A DNA stretch of 64,000 bases from Maricaulis sp. (GCF_017643475.1 NZ_JAEPNI010000001.1:1054001-1118000), one strand, 5' to 3'. Positions 53,246-64,000 are shown, counted from the first letter of the stretch. The notes: generated by a model from the letters alone, not told the origin. Translations and numbers: made by a program.

Positions 53246-54570
53246 CGGCAGCGCTCGAACAACATGTTCATGATCAGCTTGACGCGCTCTGCGGTAACGC
53301 AGGGCGCGTTGCTTTGGGGTATTCCGGGGGTGGTGACAGTCACGCATTGATGTTGCTGGCTGCCGACTGGGCGCGCTCGCGCGGGGTTGAGTTGCTTGCG
53401 CTGACCGTTGATCACGGCTTGCGACCGGAAAGCGCCAGCGAGGCGCAGCATGCGCGCTCCCTTGCGAGAAAGCAGGGTCTTGAGGCCCGTATGCTGACCT
53501 GTCGCAAGGATACGCTTCACAGCGCCATCCAGGAAACAGCACGTACCTGGCGCCATGACGCCCTGTCCGAGGCCTGCAATCTGGCCGGCATCACCCGGCT
53601 GTTGTTGGCGCACACGCGGGACGACCAGGCCGAGACCGTATTGATGCGTCTGCAAGCGGGTGCACGCTGGCAGGGACTGGCGGGCATGGGCGTGGATGAT
53701 GTGTCACCGAGCTGGCCCCTTGGGCGGGAAATCAGGCTGGGTCGACCGCTTCTTTCGTTGCGTCGCCGCGACTTGCGCGAATGGCTCACCCGGCGGGGGG
53801 AAGCCTGGATCGAGGATCCGTCGAACGACAATACCCGTTTCACTCGCATTCGCCTGCGCCAGGCGCTTCACAGGGCCGGCGATGGGCCGGGGCAGCGTCT
53901 GGCTGATCTGGCGTTCGAGCTCGGGCAGGCGCGTCACACCGTACGCAAGGCCTGCGCGGAGTTGATGCCGCAAATTGCCGAAGTGATGTCATGGGGCGGG
54001 GTGAGGCTGGATGCAGGGCGTCTGGCAAAGCTTGCTCCGCTCTATCGCCGTGGACTGCTGGGCTTGCTCGTTCAGGCCGTATCGGGTTCGACCCGCGAGG
54101 TGGGGAGCAATGCGGTCTTCCGGCTGGAAGAAGCCCTGGCCCGCTCCACGAACACCACCGCTGGCGGGATCATGTTGCAGGTCACTGGACAATCCGCCTG
54201 GATGGTTCGCGACCCCGGCGCGGTGTTGGGCCGTGTCGACCACCCCGCCAGATCAACAGCGGTCGTCACAAGTCAGAACGAGACTGTCTGGGATGGTCGC
54301 CTGCTTCATCCTTCGGACGAATGTCCAGAGCCACTTGGCCTTGATTATTCCGGGCTCGTGGAGAGGGACGCGCTGGCTGAAATTCCCGGATTTGCGCGTG
54401 CGTCTCTGCCTTGTTTCCGTCGCAACGGCCGTGTCATCTCTATTCCGGGTTTATTAGGAGCTGATAGTGTAGACTGTCGTTTCCTGGTGTCGGACCGTCT
54501 AGAGAGTCGCCTTTCGGCCTGTGATCCGTCATTCTTGTCACCTCGCACAAGTTTGATCTCGCAAGCCTGA
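53242..54570 (+). CDS. tilS: tRNA(Ile)-lysidine synthetase TilS
   Basis: Modifies C34 of the CAU anticodon of a tRNA-Ile with lysine, so that it reads AUA and is charged with isoleucine. The 442 residues begin with the PP-loop ATP site VALGYSGGGDSHALM (Ser28-Gly-Gly-Gly-Asp-Ser). They include the HTRDDQAETVLMRLQAGA and WIEDPSNDNTRFTRIRLR motifs, and a C-terminal domain of lower conservation. The start is a GTG overlapping the cpoB stop by 4 bases, so translation is coupled. The order cpoB-tilS-ftsH is widely conserved in proteobacteria. Confidence 0.94.
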   Translation: MTAALEQHVHDQLDALCGNAGRVALGYSGGGDSHALMLLAADWARSRGVELLALTVDHGLRPESASEAQHARSLARKQGLEARMLTCRKDTLHSAIQETARTWRHDALSEACNLAGITRLLLAHTRDDQAETVLMRLQAGARWQGLAGMGVDDVSPSWPLGREIRLGRPLLSLRRRDLREWLTRRGEAWIEDPSNDNTRFTRIRLRQALHRAGDGPGQRLADLAFELGQARHTVRKACAELMPQIAEVMSWGGVRLDAGRLAKLAPLYRRGLLGLLVQAVSGSTREVGSNAVFRLEEALARSTNTTAGGIMLQVTGQSAWMVRDPGAVLGRVDHPARSTAVVTSQNETVWDGRLLHPSDECPEPLGLDYSGLVERDALAEIPGFARASLPCFRRNGRVISIPGLLGADSVDCRFLVSDRLESRLSACDPSFLSPRTSLISQA

Positions 54571-54656
54571 CGCTAGCTGCGTGGCTGACTCGCAATGGGC
54601 GGTGTGAATGCCCATATCTGGTCTGACCGACCGATTTGTCTGAACGGATGTGCCGT

Positions 54657-56573
<1,917 letters not shown>

Positions 56574-56581
56574 CGTCGAAG

Positions 56582-56617
56582 AAAACCCCCGGTCATCGAC
56601 CGGGGGTTTTTTGTTTC
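56582..56617 (+). terminator. Rho-independent terminator after ftsH
   Basis: AAAACCCCCGGT at 56582-56593 pairs with ACCGGGGGTTTT at 56599-56610 around CATCG, with T-rich sequence after it. It ends nine bases after the ftsH stop. The A-run on the left suggests it may also serve the convergent gene ending at 56616. Confidence 0.9.
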
Positions 56618-57746
56618 AGTCTGTGTCGATACTGAGCCCGTCAAAACTGTCGAGCGAGGCGCTGACGCCCCAGCCACCAAAGGATTCCGAGACCGCCGCG
56701 GTTAGGACATTCGCGCCCCCCTGGAGACGCAATGGCACCCGGTCAACCCGCACGATCGTGCCCAGATGGCGATGATCACGCACCCGCCAGCCGGCATTGC
56801 CGGCAAAGATCTGCTCGCCATTGAGATAGAGCCGCACGCGGTCGCTATAACCAAAACTCAGCTCCCGCGTCATCGCCTCCTCGGCACTGAGCGTGACTTC
56901 CGCCAGTACGGTATTGGCGCCCTGGCTCGGCCCGGCAAGGCGAGAGAGATTGGCAATGCCATTGGGTTCGACCGCGAGGCGGGTGCGTTCGTCATCGAGT
57001 TCGGGCAGTGAATAGCCGGCATCGAGCAAGGCCTCGTCAAACGCCTCGGAAACCGCCCAGTTCCCGATCAGCGTGTCCGGCAGCGGATCGGTCTCGCGGC
57101 TCTCGCCGATCAAACGGTCCTGCGGCGTGACCGGGCGGATGGAGATATTGCTGAACCAGCTGCCGGTACCTTCAACCCAGAAGCGGTCGCTCATGTAGAA
57201 ACCGATGGCGCCGCCACTGGTCTCACTGCCCAGATCCGCGATGTGCAGGAGCGGGGTCTCCATGTCGCCCACAAAGATATCCGCGGCATCGCCGATGGCC
57301 ACGATGCGCACGCGGATCCATTCCCGCGCCGGCAGGTCCGTGGCCTGCGCTTCGTTCGGACCGGCATAGATCTGCCAACCGGCGATGCCGTTGAGCACCG
57401 GCAGATACTGCGCGGCGTCGGGCTGTCCGCTCTGGTGGGGGCGTACATAGAATTGTTCCAGCGCGTTCTCGTCAGCGGCGCGCCAGTTCACGCCAATGAA
57501 ACCGCTCTCATCCGTCGAGGCATACTCATACTCCAGGACAAAATCCTGCAGATCCACATCGCGGCGCCAGGCCTGTGCGCGGGAAATATAAAGCGCCTCG
57601 CGACCCAGTGCCTGTTCGACACGAACCGCGCCGTTATCCGCGGCGGCGACCTGCCAGGTCTCGCCGTCATATTGCAGGGTGTCCTGCGCGATTGCCGTTG
57701 CGCCAAGGAGCAGGGCGCTGATCAGGCCGGTAGCCAGTTTTGACAT
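56616..57746 (-). CDS. Secreted protein with DUF1080/LamG-like and galactose-binding-like domains
   Basis: A 376-residue protein with a signal peptide (KLATGLISALLLGATAIAQ, cleavage near 21). Residues about 25-200 resemble the DUF1080/3-keto-disaccharide hydrolase jelly roll (LQDFVLEYEYASTDESGFIG; WYVEGTG-type turns; NISIRPVTPQD). The C-terminal half (about 215-376) has a beta-sandwich pattern like a galactose-binding module (FGYSDRVRLYLNGEQIFAGN; VPLRLQGGANVLTAAVSES). The function is unknown; secretion and carbohydrate binding are inferred. AGGACGAG precedes the ATG. It follows an AraC regulator on the same strand, which may control it. Confidence 0.65.
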   Translation of the reverse strand: MSKLATGLISALLLGATAIAQDTLQYDGETWQVAAADNGAVRVEQALGREALYISRAQAWRRDVDLQDFVLEYEYASTDESGFIGVNWRAADENALEQFYVRPHQSGQPDAAQYLPVLNGIAGWQIYAGPNEAQATDLPAREWIRVRIVAIGDAADIFVGDMETPLLHIADLGSETSGGAIGFYMSDRFWVEGTGSWFSNISIRPVTPQDRLIGESRETDPLPDTLIGNWAVSEAFDEALLDAGYSLPELDDERTRLAVEPNGIANLSRLAGPSQGANTVLAEVTLSAEEAMTRELSFGYSDRVRLYLNGEQIFAGNAGWRVRDHRHLGTIVRVDRVPLRLQGGANVLTAAVSESFGGWGVSASLDSFDGLSIDTD

Positions 57747-57790
57747 GTGCTCGTCCTTTTAAAACTCACTGAAGGGACGATCACTCTTGC

Positions 57791-58588
57791 CTAGGCGGTT
57801 GCAGACGTATTGGACTTTTCCGACGCCGTGCGAAGTGTGTGAAGCCGCGCGGGAGAGACCCCCGTGAGCTTCTTGCAATCACGGATCAGGTGGGACTGGT
57901 CGCAATAACCGTTCGCGGCTGCCAGGTCCGCCCAGGCCGGGCTGGTGTTGGCATCGGCCAAGGCAATGGTCTCGGCCAGCCGGATCTGCTGCGCATAGCG
58001 CTTGGGCGTCAGGCCCAGCATGTCGTGAAAGCGGCGCTGTAGCTGGCGCTCGCTGACCTGCATGCGTCTCGCCAGTCCTGCCAGGGAAACCTGACCCTGG
58101 GAAGCGCGGATGTGGGACTGGCTGAAGGCGGCAAAAGTGTTCTCCCGCTCGCGGGAAAGCCGGTTGATGGCGTCAAGCCAGTGATGGCGGGCGAAAGCCT
58201 CGCTCTGGCCGATCAGGCGGTCAGCCAACGGGGCGAGGCGGTCTTGCAGTGCGTCAGGTGCATCATCAAGCCGGTCCGTCCAGTCGCGTGGGTGCAGGCC
58301 CAGCGCCATGGCGCGCTCCGGCGACAGGGTGACGGCCAACAGGGTTTCTCCGGCGACTGGCTGGAACCAGCGTGCCTCGGTTGCCATGCCGAAGATTTCG
58401 ACCCGGGAATAGCGCCCGGAATAACGCGCGACGATATTGATCTCGGCATTGGGCAGGACATAGTGCGGGGCATCATTGGCGACGGCGTGGGACCAGCAGC
58501 GCAGGATCTCGCCCGGCCCGAATTCATGCGCCACATAGCCGCGCAGGCGGTGTTCGTTCTGGAATGTCCAGCTTTCGCCGTCCGGCAT
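57791..58588 (-). CDS. AraC-family transcriptional regulator
   Basis: A 265-residue DNA-binding protein. The N-terminal part (about 1-140) looks like a beta-rich effector or cupin-like domain (PHYVLPNAEINIVARYSGRY). The C-terminal part has two helix-turn-helix units, SLAGLARRMQVSERQLQRRF and WADLAAANGYCDQSHLIRDC, then KKLTGVSPARLHTLR, the AraC signature. The ligand and targets are unknown. It is 44 bases upstream of the secreted DUF1080-like gene on the same strand, so joint regulation is likely. Confidence 0.85.
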   Translation of the reverse strand: MPDGESWTFQNEHRLRGYVAHEFGPGEILRCWSHAVANDAPHYVLPNAEINIVARYSGRYSRVEIFGMATEARWFQPVAGETLLAVTLSPERAMALGLHPRDWTDRLDDAPDALQDRLAPLADRLIGQSEAFARHHWLDAINRLSRERENTFAAFSQSHIRASQGQVSLAGLARRMQVSERQLQRRFHDMLGLTPKRYAQQIRLAETIALADANTSPAWADLAAANGYCDQSHLIRDCKKLTGVSPARLHTLRTASEKSNTSATA

Positions 58589-58663
58589 AAGCTCAGCCCT
58601 CTTTCACAAGCACGCGGGCAATCGTATATCTGCGGACCCCTCACGTCGTATCAAAGCTTCGTC

Positions 58664-59494
58664 ATGCCCCATTTTAAAGCCCGCCGAAAAACCGACCTTC
58701 CCTTTGTCATGGGCGTTTTGAACGTCACGCCGGACAGTTTTTCCGATGGCGGTGATTTTGTGGACCGGGCGGCGGCGGTCGAGCGCGGCCTGGAGATGCT
58801 GCGCAATGGCGCGGATGTGATCGATGTCGGTGGCGAGTCGACCCGGCCGGGGGCTGACCCGGTGCCGGAAGACGAGGAATTGCGCCGCGTTGTTCCGGTC
58901 ATCAAGGCGCTACGCGAGCGCTCGGCTGCCCGCATTTCCATTGATTCTTTCAAGCCCGCAGTGGCCCGGGCCGCCGTCGAGGCGGGCGCCGATATCTGGA
59001 ACGACGTCCGCGCCCTGCAGGAGCCTGGCGCGCTGGAGACGGCTGCAGAGCTCGGGGTGCCGGTCATCCTGATGCACATGTCCGGCAGCCCGAAAACCAT
59101 GCAGGACAAGCCGCAATATGAAGACGTCGTCGGTGAGGTCTGTGATTTCCTGACCGAGCGTGCGGACCTGGCCATGGCGGCCGGTGTCACCGCCGACAGC
59201 ATCTGGCTCGACCCGGGAATCGGCTTCGGCAAGACCCTGGACCACAACCTCGCGCTCATGCGAGATCTCGATCAGGTGATCCGGCTGGGCTACCCCGTCT
59301 TGTTCGGGGCTTCGCGCAAGCGTTTCATAGCGGCAATCGATGACGGGGCTCACGAGATGGAACGCCTGGGCGGCTCCTTGGCCGCTGCCATGCGTGCGGC
59401 CCAGGCCGGAGCCGCTATGGTGCGTGTGCATGATGTGCGCATGACCATGCAGGCGCTGAAGGTCCAGGCGGCGATCAAGCGCGGCAAGTCCTGA
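58664..59494 (+). CDS. folP: Dihydropteroate synthase FolP
   Basis: Joins dihydropterin pyrophosphate and p-aminobenzoate in folate synthesis; the target of sulfonamides. The ATG at 58664 gives 276 residues with the family signatures FVMGVLNVTPDSFSDGG near residue 13 and DVIDVGGESTRPGADPVPED (about 50). It also has ISIDSFKPAVARAAVEAG, VILMHMSGSPKTMQ, WLDPGIGFGKTLDHN and LFGASRKRFI. No plainly resistant change is apparent, but that would need comparison with homologues. The frame is open far upstream, but only over antisense AraC sequence. A GST gene follows 56 bases later. Confidence 0.95.
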   Translation: MPHFKARRKTDLPFVMGVLNVTPDSFSDGGDFVDRAAAVERGLEMLRNGADVIDVGGESTRPGADPVPEDEELRRVVPVIKALRERSAARISIDSFKPAVARAAVEAGADIWNDVRALQEPGALETAAELGVPVILMHMSGSPKTMQDKPQYEDVVGEVCDFLTERADLAMAAGVTADSIWLDPGIGFGKTLDHNLALMRDLDQVIRLGYPVLFGASRKRFIAAIDDGAHEMERLGGSLAAAMRAAQAGAAMVRVHDVRMTMQALKVQAAIKRGKS

Positions 59495-59550
59495 CACAAG
59501 GCTGTCAGCAGGGGCGGGCTAGAAGGTCTGCCCGCTGAAAGGGAAACAAG

Positions 59551-60207
59551 ATGAGCTACACACTCCTGCGCGCCGAAGGGTTCGGTTCTGTCTGTATCGA
59601 GCTTGCCCTGGAACTGCTCGGACAGGCCTATGAGCGTGTCGAGGCGGATCCGCTTGGCAGCGAGGCGGACAAGGCGTGCATCCGTGAGATCAATCCGCTC
59701 GTCCAGATTCCTACGCTCAAACTGCCCGATGGCCGGATCATGACCGAGAGCGCGTCGATCCTGATCTATCTGGGCGATCTTGATGGCCAGTACACGCTGG
59801 CGCCGCGGCCCAATGACGTGGCCCGGGTGGAGTATCTGCGCTGGCTCGGCTTTCTCAGCGCGGGCCTCTATTCAACCTTCACCATCTCGGACGGGCCGGA
59901 ACGTTTCCATCCCGATCCGGCAACCCATGACGTTTTGCTGGAACAGGCCAATGAGCGTCGCAAACAGTTGTGGATCGTTATGGAGGCAGCCTTTGCTGAT
60001 AGCAAAGGGACGTTCCTGCTCGGAGACACGATGAGCCTGCTGGACATCTATGTCGCCATGATGAGCTATTGGTCGCCGCGCCGGGACTGGTTCGAGACCC
60101 ATTGTCCGCGCCTGCTGGCTGCGGTGCGGGCGTGTGAGCAAAATCCGATTGTTCGTTCGGTTTTCGAGCGCAATTACACCGAAGACTTCAAACCTGTTCC
60201 GGCCTAG
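59551..60207 (+). CDS. Glutathione S-transferase family protein
   Basis: A 218-residue cytoplasmic GST-fold protein. The N-terminal thioredoxin-like half has YTLLRAEGFGSVCIELALEL (the position of the catalytic residue is not clear, with Ser and Cys in the GFGSVC turn), then NPLVQIPTLKLPDGRIMTES with the cis-Pro and the ES glutathione-binding pair. The C-terminal helical half has TFLLGDTMSLLDIYVAMMSY, the N-capping-box helix. AAGGGAAAC precedes the ATG. The substrate is unknown. The stop shares CTAG with the convergent peptidase gene. Confidence 0.85.
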   Translation: MSYTLLRAEGFGSVCIELALELLGQAYERVEADPLGSEADKACIREINPLVQIPTLKLPDGRIMTESASILIYLGDLDGQYTLAPRPNDVARVEYLRWLGFLSAGLYSTFTISDGPERFHPDPATHDVLLEQANERRKQLWIVMEAAFADSKGTFLLGDTMSLLDIYVAMMSYWSPRRDWFETHCPRLLAAVRACEQNPIVRSVFERNYTEDFKPVPA

Positions 60208-61409
60208 CCGAACGGGTCATCGATCGACTTGCTGGGTTGGGTAAACCAGCGCGGACCGTCTGCGGCCATGTAGAAATGGTCTTCCAGACGAATGCCGAAC
60301 TCACCCGGCACGCAGATCATCGGCTCGTTGGAAAAACACATGCCGATATCCAGCGGTGTCCTGTCATTGCCCACCAGATAGGGCCCTTCATGAATGTCCA
60401 GGCCAATGCCATGGCCGGTGCGATGCGGCGTTCCCGGCAGCTGATAGCCCGGACCGAAGCCGCGGCGCTCGCCCTCTGCTCGGGCTGCATCATCGGCTGC
60501 TGAACAGGGCTGGCCCAGCTGGGCGGCATCAAAAGCCGCGAGCTGGCAGGCCTTTTCCGCCTCCCAGACCCGGCGCTGCTGCGCCGTTGGTTCTCCAAAC
60601 ACATAGGAGCGGGTGATGTCGGACTGATAGCCATGGATGGCACAGCCGGTATCGATCAGCACCATGTCACCGCGCTCCAGCGGCTTGGGTGTGGAGACAC
60701 CATGCGGGAAGGCGCTGTCCGGTCCGAACAGGACGATGCAGAAGGTCGAACCGTCCGGGGCGCCGATCTTCTTGTGGGCGGCATGGATGAATTCGGTGAC
60801 TTCCCGGGTCGTGATGCCCTCGCGCAGGATGCGCGCAGCGGCCTTGTGCACTTCCAGCGTGGCGGTCTTGGTCGCCTGCATCAGTGCCAGCTCGTTCTCC
60901 GACTTGCGGGAGCGCCCGAAAAGAATGACGTCGCCAGCATCAACCAGCTCTGCATCACAGGTCGCCTTGAGACCGGTGACCCGGAACAGTGGCATCGAGG
61001 GATCCAGCCCGACCTTGACACATCCCGCCAGCAGGCTGGCGGTGAGGGCATAGGGATCCTCATGCTCCTGCCAGCCCTCCAGCCGGGCTTCGACCGTCAT
61101 GAAATCGCGGATCGTCCCGTCCTCAAAGGCCGGTCCGACATAGATGATATCGCCACTCGCAGGGATGACCGCGCCCATCAGGCGCTCGGTCTGATACCAT
61201 TTGGTGCCGGTGTAATAGGTCAGATTGCTGCCAGCATCGATATAGACGGCATCCAGGCCCGCGACTGACATGCGTGCCTGGAGAGCAGAGATGCGGTCCT
61301 TGTGTTCCTCGACCGGGATGGGCTGACAATGGCCGAGCATATTGTCCAGCCGGGCCAGCTCCGCCTCGGCCGTGGATCCGCCGACACCGCGTGTCATGGT
61401 CACTGTCAT
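60204..61409 (-). CDS. M24-family Xaa-Pro peptidase
   Basis: A 401-residue metallopeptidase of the creatinase/prolidase fold. The C-terminal catalytic domain has the metal ligands in order: VLIDTGCAIHGYQSDITRSY (two Asp), GTPHRTGHGIGLDIHE (His), CFSNEPMICVPGEFGIRLED (Glu) and the final EDHFY (Glu). The N-terminal domain (about 1-170) has LDAVYIDAGSNLTYYTGTKW, as in aminopeptidase P. It probably removes N-terminal residues next to proline or cleaves Xaa-Pro dipeptides in the cytoplasm. No signal peptide is seen. It stands apart from its neighbours. Confidence 0.9.
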   Translation of the reverse strand: MTVTMTRGVGGSTAEAELARLDNMLGHCQPIPVEEHKDRISALQARMSVAGLDAVYIDAGSNLTYYTGTKWYQTERLMGAVIPASGDIIYVGPAFEDGTIRDFMTVEARLEGWQEHEDPYALTASLLAGCVKVGLDPSMPLFRVTGLKATCDAELVDAGDVILFGRSRKSENELALMQATKTATLEVHKAAARILREGITTREVTEFIHAAHKKIGAPDGSTFCIVLFGPDSAFPHGVSTPKPLERGDMVLIDTGCAIHGYQSDITRSYVFGEPTAQQRRVWEAEKACQLAAFDAAQLGQPCSAADDAARAEGERRGFGPGYQLPGTPHRTGHGIGLDIHEGPYLVGNDRTPLDIGMCFSNEPMICVPGEFGIRLEDHFYMAADGPRWFTQPSKSIDDPFG

Positions 61410-61496
61410 TGCGCACTCTCCCCATACGGTGTGTCACCGATTATTGGATCCAATCTCCACATCGGGCGATCAGATGCAAGGGGAGAGGCTAGCCGA

Positions 61497-62507
61497 TCAC
61501 AGTCGTTCCAGGAATTTTTCCAGCCGCTGCATGTCCTTGGGCATTTCGGCCTCGAAGCGCATCTGCTCGCCCGTCACCGGATGTTCAAAACCCAGTATGG
61601 CCGCGTGCAGGGCCTGGCGGCGGAATTCCTTGAGCTCGCGGCCATTGTCGCTGGAACCGATAATACCGCCGCGGCGGCTTCCATAAACCGGATCACCCAG
61701 CAGCGGACAGCCGATATGGGCCATGTGCACGCGGATCTGGTGCGTGCGTCCCGTCTCCAGGCGGCATTCCACCTTGGCCGCCAGGCCCGTGCCGATGGCG
61801 GCATTGGGGGCCTGACCGAAACGCGCCAGCGTCTGGTAATTGGTGATCGCGTGTTTGCCCGCCTCGCTGTGGGGATCGTGCGGCACCTCGAATTTCTTGC
61901 GATCCTTGGACGAGCGCACCAGCTGGGTCTCGATGCGTCCGGCCTTGGCCTTTGGCATGCCCTTGGTAAAGGCGATATAGGCGCGCTCGACCGAGTGTTT
62001 TGCAAACTGGTCGGTGAGGCCCTTGTGCGCCGCATCCGACTTGGCGACCACCATCACGCCGGACGTGTCCATGTCCAGCCGGTGGACGATACCCGGACGT
62101 TCCACGCCCCCGATGCCCGACAGTGAGCCTGCACAATGATAGAGCAGGCCATGCACCAGCGTGCCGGTCCAGTGGCCCGCTGCCGGGTGCACCGTCAGGC
62201 CGGAGGGTTTCATGATCACGATCAGATCCGCATCCTCGTGCAGGATGTTCAGATCCATCTTTTCCGGGATCGGCTTGTCCGGGCGCGGGGCCGGAATGGT
62301 CAGCGCATAGGTCGAGCCGGCCTGGACCTTGGCCGAAGGGTCTTTCAGCATTTGTCCGTCAACGCTCAGCCGTTCCTCCTCGATCAGCGCCTTGATGCGC
62401 GACCGGGAGAGCTCTTCCCAGCTGTTGGCCAGCCATCGATCCAGCCGCTGACCCTGGTGTTCGGCCTCGGCTTCGATCTCGCGGATTGTGTTTTCTGCAT
62501 CGCTCAT
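61497..62507 (-). CDS. rluD: RluD-type pseudouridine synthase
   Basis: A 336-residue rRNA modification enzyme. The start at 62507 gives MSDAENTIREIEAEAE; the frame is open to 62750, but those residues are not family-like. It has an S4 RNA-binding domain (about 18-80, QRLDRWLANSWEELSRSRIK), then the catalytic core with the family motif HRLDMDTSG and its Asp145, followed by LETGRTHQIRVHMAHIG and GDPVYGSRR. RluD modifies 23S helix 69; RluC-like positions are possible, so the exact site is inferred. It is divergent from the PhoD-like gene. Confidence 0.9.
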   Translation of the reverse strand: MSDAENTIREIEAEAEHQGQRLDRWLANSWEELSRSRIKALIEEERLSVDGQMLKDPSAKVQAGSTYALTIPAPRPDKPIPEKMDLNILHEDADLIVIMKPSGLTVHPAAGHWTGTLVHGLLYHCAGSLSGIGGVERPGIVHRLDMDTSGVMVVAKSDAAHKGLTDQFAKHSVERAYIAFTKGMPKAKAGRIETQLVRSSKDRKKFEVPHDPHSEAGKHAITNYQTLARFGQAPNAAIGTGLAAKVECRLETGRTHQIRVHMAHIGCPLLGDPVYGSRRGGIIGSSDNGRELKEFRRQALHAAILGFEHPVTGEQMRFEAEMPKDMQRLEKFLERL

Positions 62508-62583
62508 TGGAAAGCGACTAGCCTTGCTGTCGCTTGGGCGCAATATTTGCGGTCTAATAGATGCGTGATTTGTGCAGGGGGAA

Positions 62584-64000
62584 ATGATGGAAAAGATCAA
62601 GCTGACGCGCCGTGGCGCACTTCTGGGCGCAGCCGGTGCCGGCCTCGCGGTTGGGGCCTGTTCCGAGCGCATTGATCGTTTCGAGCCGCCGACCGAGGGA
62701 CATTTCCGCCACGGTGTGGCCTCCGGCGACCCTGACCAGACCAGCGTCATGCTGTGGACAGCGCTGAGCGATGATGGCGGTGGCTATCGCGGCGTGGAAC
62801 TGGCCCGTGATGCGGAGTTTCAGGACATCATCTTCGAGCAGGGTGAGACGATCATGTATGTCGTGCCCCAGCCGCTGGGCACGCTGAAAATCTTGGCGGA
62901 GGGCCTGCTGCCGGGGATGACCTATTTCTACCGCTTCCGATTGAACGACGATTATTCGCCTGTCGGCGTGACGCGCACGCTTCCGGCGGGCGGTGTCGAG
63001 CAGTACCGGATTGGCGTCTTTTCGTGTTCCAACTTCCCGGCCGGACATTTCAACGTCTATCGCGAGGCCGCTGAAAACGGCGAACTCGACCTCGTTCTTC
63101 ACCTGGGCGATTACATCTATGAATACCCGGCCGATGGCTATGCGTCCGCCAAGTCTGTCGAGCTCAATCGCGTGTCCGATCCGGTGCACGAAATCGTGGA
63201 GTATGCCGACTATGTGGCGCGCCACGCCCAGTACAAGTCGGACCCGGACCTGCAGGCTCTGCATGGCGCCGCGCCCTGGATCATGGTCTGGGATGATCAC
63301 GAGACTGCCAATGACAGCTATGCCACCGGGGCGGAAAACCATGATTCCAGCGAGGGCGACTGGTATGAGCGGCGCGATGCCGCCGTGCGGGCCTGGTATG
63401 ACTGGACCCCGTCACGCGAGCCGGCAAACCTGATTGATCGCCGCGGCGTGTTCGAGATCGGCGATCTGGCGACGTTGTGCATGCTGGAAACCCGCCTGAC
63501 CGCGCGTTCCGAAGTGATGGATTACGAGGATTTCCCGATCGATCCCAATTCGGAGATGACCGAGGAAAACTTGGCCATCGTCGCAAACTGGAAACGTGAC
63601 GAGATCGGCGCCGATGATCGCGAGCTGATGGGCGCGCAGCAGATCGCCGACGTCCAGGCCGCCTGTGCGGCCTCGGTCCAGGCGGGCAAGCCGTGGCGTA
63701 TCCTGGGCAATCAGGTGATCATGAGCCGGGTCAATTTCCCCGATTTCACCACTGAAATGCCGGGCTGGCTGCGCTGGGTGGCGACACGTGACAATGAATT
63801 CGCGCGGCGTTTCATCAATTCCACCCGTTTCGAGATCCCGTTCAATCTGGACATGTGGGACGGTTTCCCCGCCGAACGCGAGCGCCTGTTCGCCGCCCTG
63901 CGCGCGGTGGATGCCGACGTCATCACGGTCACCGGCGATGTGCATTCTTTCTGGACCAATGACCTGGCCGACAATGACGGCAATCGCGTGGGCACCGAGT
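62584..64000 (+). CDS. PhoD-like alkaline phosphatase (cut by window edge)
   Basis: The frame stays open to the end of the window (472 residues visible). Either ATG 62584 or 62587 is possible; GGGGG at 62577-62581 lies just upstream. The N-terminus is a Tat signal (EKIKLTRRGALLGAAGAG) with a lipobox-like AVGAC (Cys near residue 26), so export in folded form and lipid anchoring are likely. The body has the PhoD pattern: FRHGVASGDPDQTSVMLW, IGVFSCSNFPAGHFNVY, LHLGDYIYEYP, the metal site WIMVWDDHETANDSY, RRDAAVRAWYDW, and a late VITVTGDVHSFW. It hydrolyses phosphate mono- or diesters in the periplasm and uses Ca and Fe in studied members. Confidence 0.9.
   Translation, partial: MMEKIKLTRRGALLGAAGAGLAVGACSERIDRFEPPTEGHFRHGVASGDPDQTSVMLWTALSDDGGGYRGVELARDAEFQDIIFEQGETIMYVVPQPLGTLKILAEGLLPGMTYFYRFRLNDDYSPVGVTRTLPAGGVEQYRIGVFSCSNFPAGHFNVYREAAENGELDLVLHLGDYIYEYPADGYASAKSVELNRVSDPVHEIVEYADYVARHAQYKSDPDLQALHGAAPWIMVWDDHETANDSYATGAENHDSSEGDWYERRDAAVRAWYDWTPSREPANLIDRRGVFEIGDLATLCMLETRLTARSEVMDYEDFPIDPNSEMTEENLAIVANWKRDEIGADDRELMGAQQIADVQAACAASVQAGKPWRILGNQVIMSRVNFPDFTTEMPGWLRWVATRDNEFARRFINSTRFEIPFNLDMWDGFPAERERLFAALRAVDADVITVTGDVHSFWTNDLADNDGNRVGTE

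Overview
The window is a 64 kb piece of a GC-rich alphaproteobacterial chromosome. The gene order (zapA-6S RNA-ygfA; ruvC-ruvA-ruvB-ybgC-tolQRAB-pal-cpoB-tilS-ftsH; two-gene metH; ABC-type O-antigen export; Tat-exported proteins) fits the Caulobacterales/Hyphomonadales, and a Maricaulis-like marine stalked bacterium is my best guess. That placement is inference from gene content and protein similarity recalled from memory; no search was run. No tRNA, rRNA, insertion sequence, phage gene or CRISPR array was seen.

1-20.4 kb is a cell-surface glycan locus. glmM (partial) and glmS make the UDP-GlcNAc precursor. WbpA-, WbpB- and WbpE-like enzymes convert UDP-GlcNAc to a 3-amino uronic acid sugar. 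A sugar N-formyltransferase beside a small ankyrin protein probably caps the amino group, and a WbpI-like 2-epimerase follows. Three GT-B glycosyltransferases and one GT2 assemble the glycan, and a Wzm/Wzt-type ABC pair exports it. cysD-cysNC-cysQ (PAPS synthesis and PAP removal) lies inside the locus, translationally coupled to the GT2, so sulfation of the glycan is possible.

20.4-30.6 kb is housekeeping: a coiled-coil ZauP-like gene with zapA, a 6S RNA, ygfA, and the methionine/SAM cycle (ahcY, metK, metF and a two-gene metH). metK and metF diverge from a region holding two near-identical palindromes of the SahR operator type.

30.7-40.7 kb holds a YmdB-family phosphodiesterase, a bacterial homologue of plant GDP-mannose 3,5-epimerase, a beta-propeller lactonase-like protein, manC, yebC, an AGE-family isomerase, pgi and tkt. 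Together these suggest a GDP-mannose/GDP-L-galactose supply line.

40.7-44 kb is the most unusual part. A cupin_4/JmjC 2-oxoglutarate oxygenase is followed by three tandem paralogues that share a nearly identical twin-arginine leader. The three differ in an Asp/Gly/Arg-rich repeat body built on the unit T-D-S-D-x-G...D-P-x-G-x-G-R-G. They look like exported, possibly calcium-binding and possibly enzymatically hydroxylated repeat proteins. I recognise no described family that covers them.

44-64 kb holds the ruv operon (with a secreted metallo-beta-lactamase-fold gene inserted), the complete Tol-Pal operon (with an NTF2-like gene inserted), tilS, ftsH, a secreted LamG/DUF1080-like protein with an AraC regulator, folP, a GST, an M24 peptidase, an RluD-type pseudouridine synthase and a PhoD-like Tat phosphatase cut by the window end. 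The longest non-coding stretch is about 300 bases (43663-43961).
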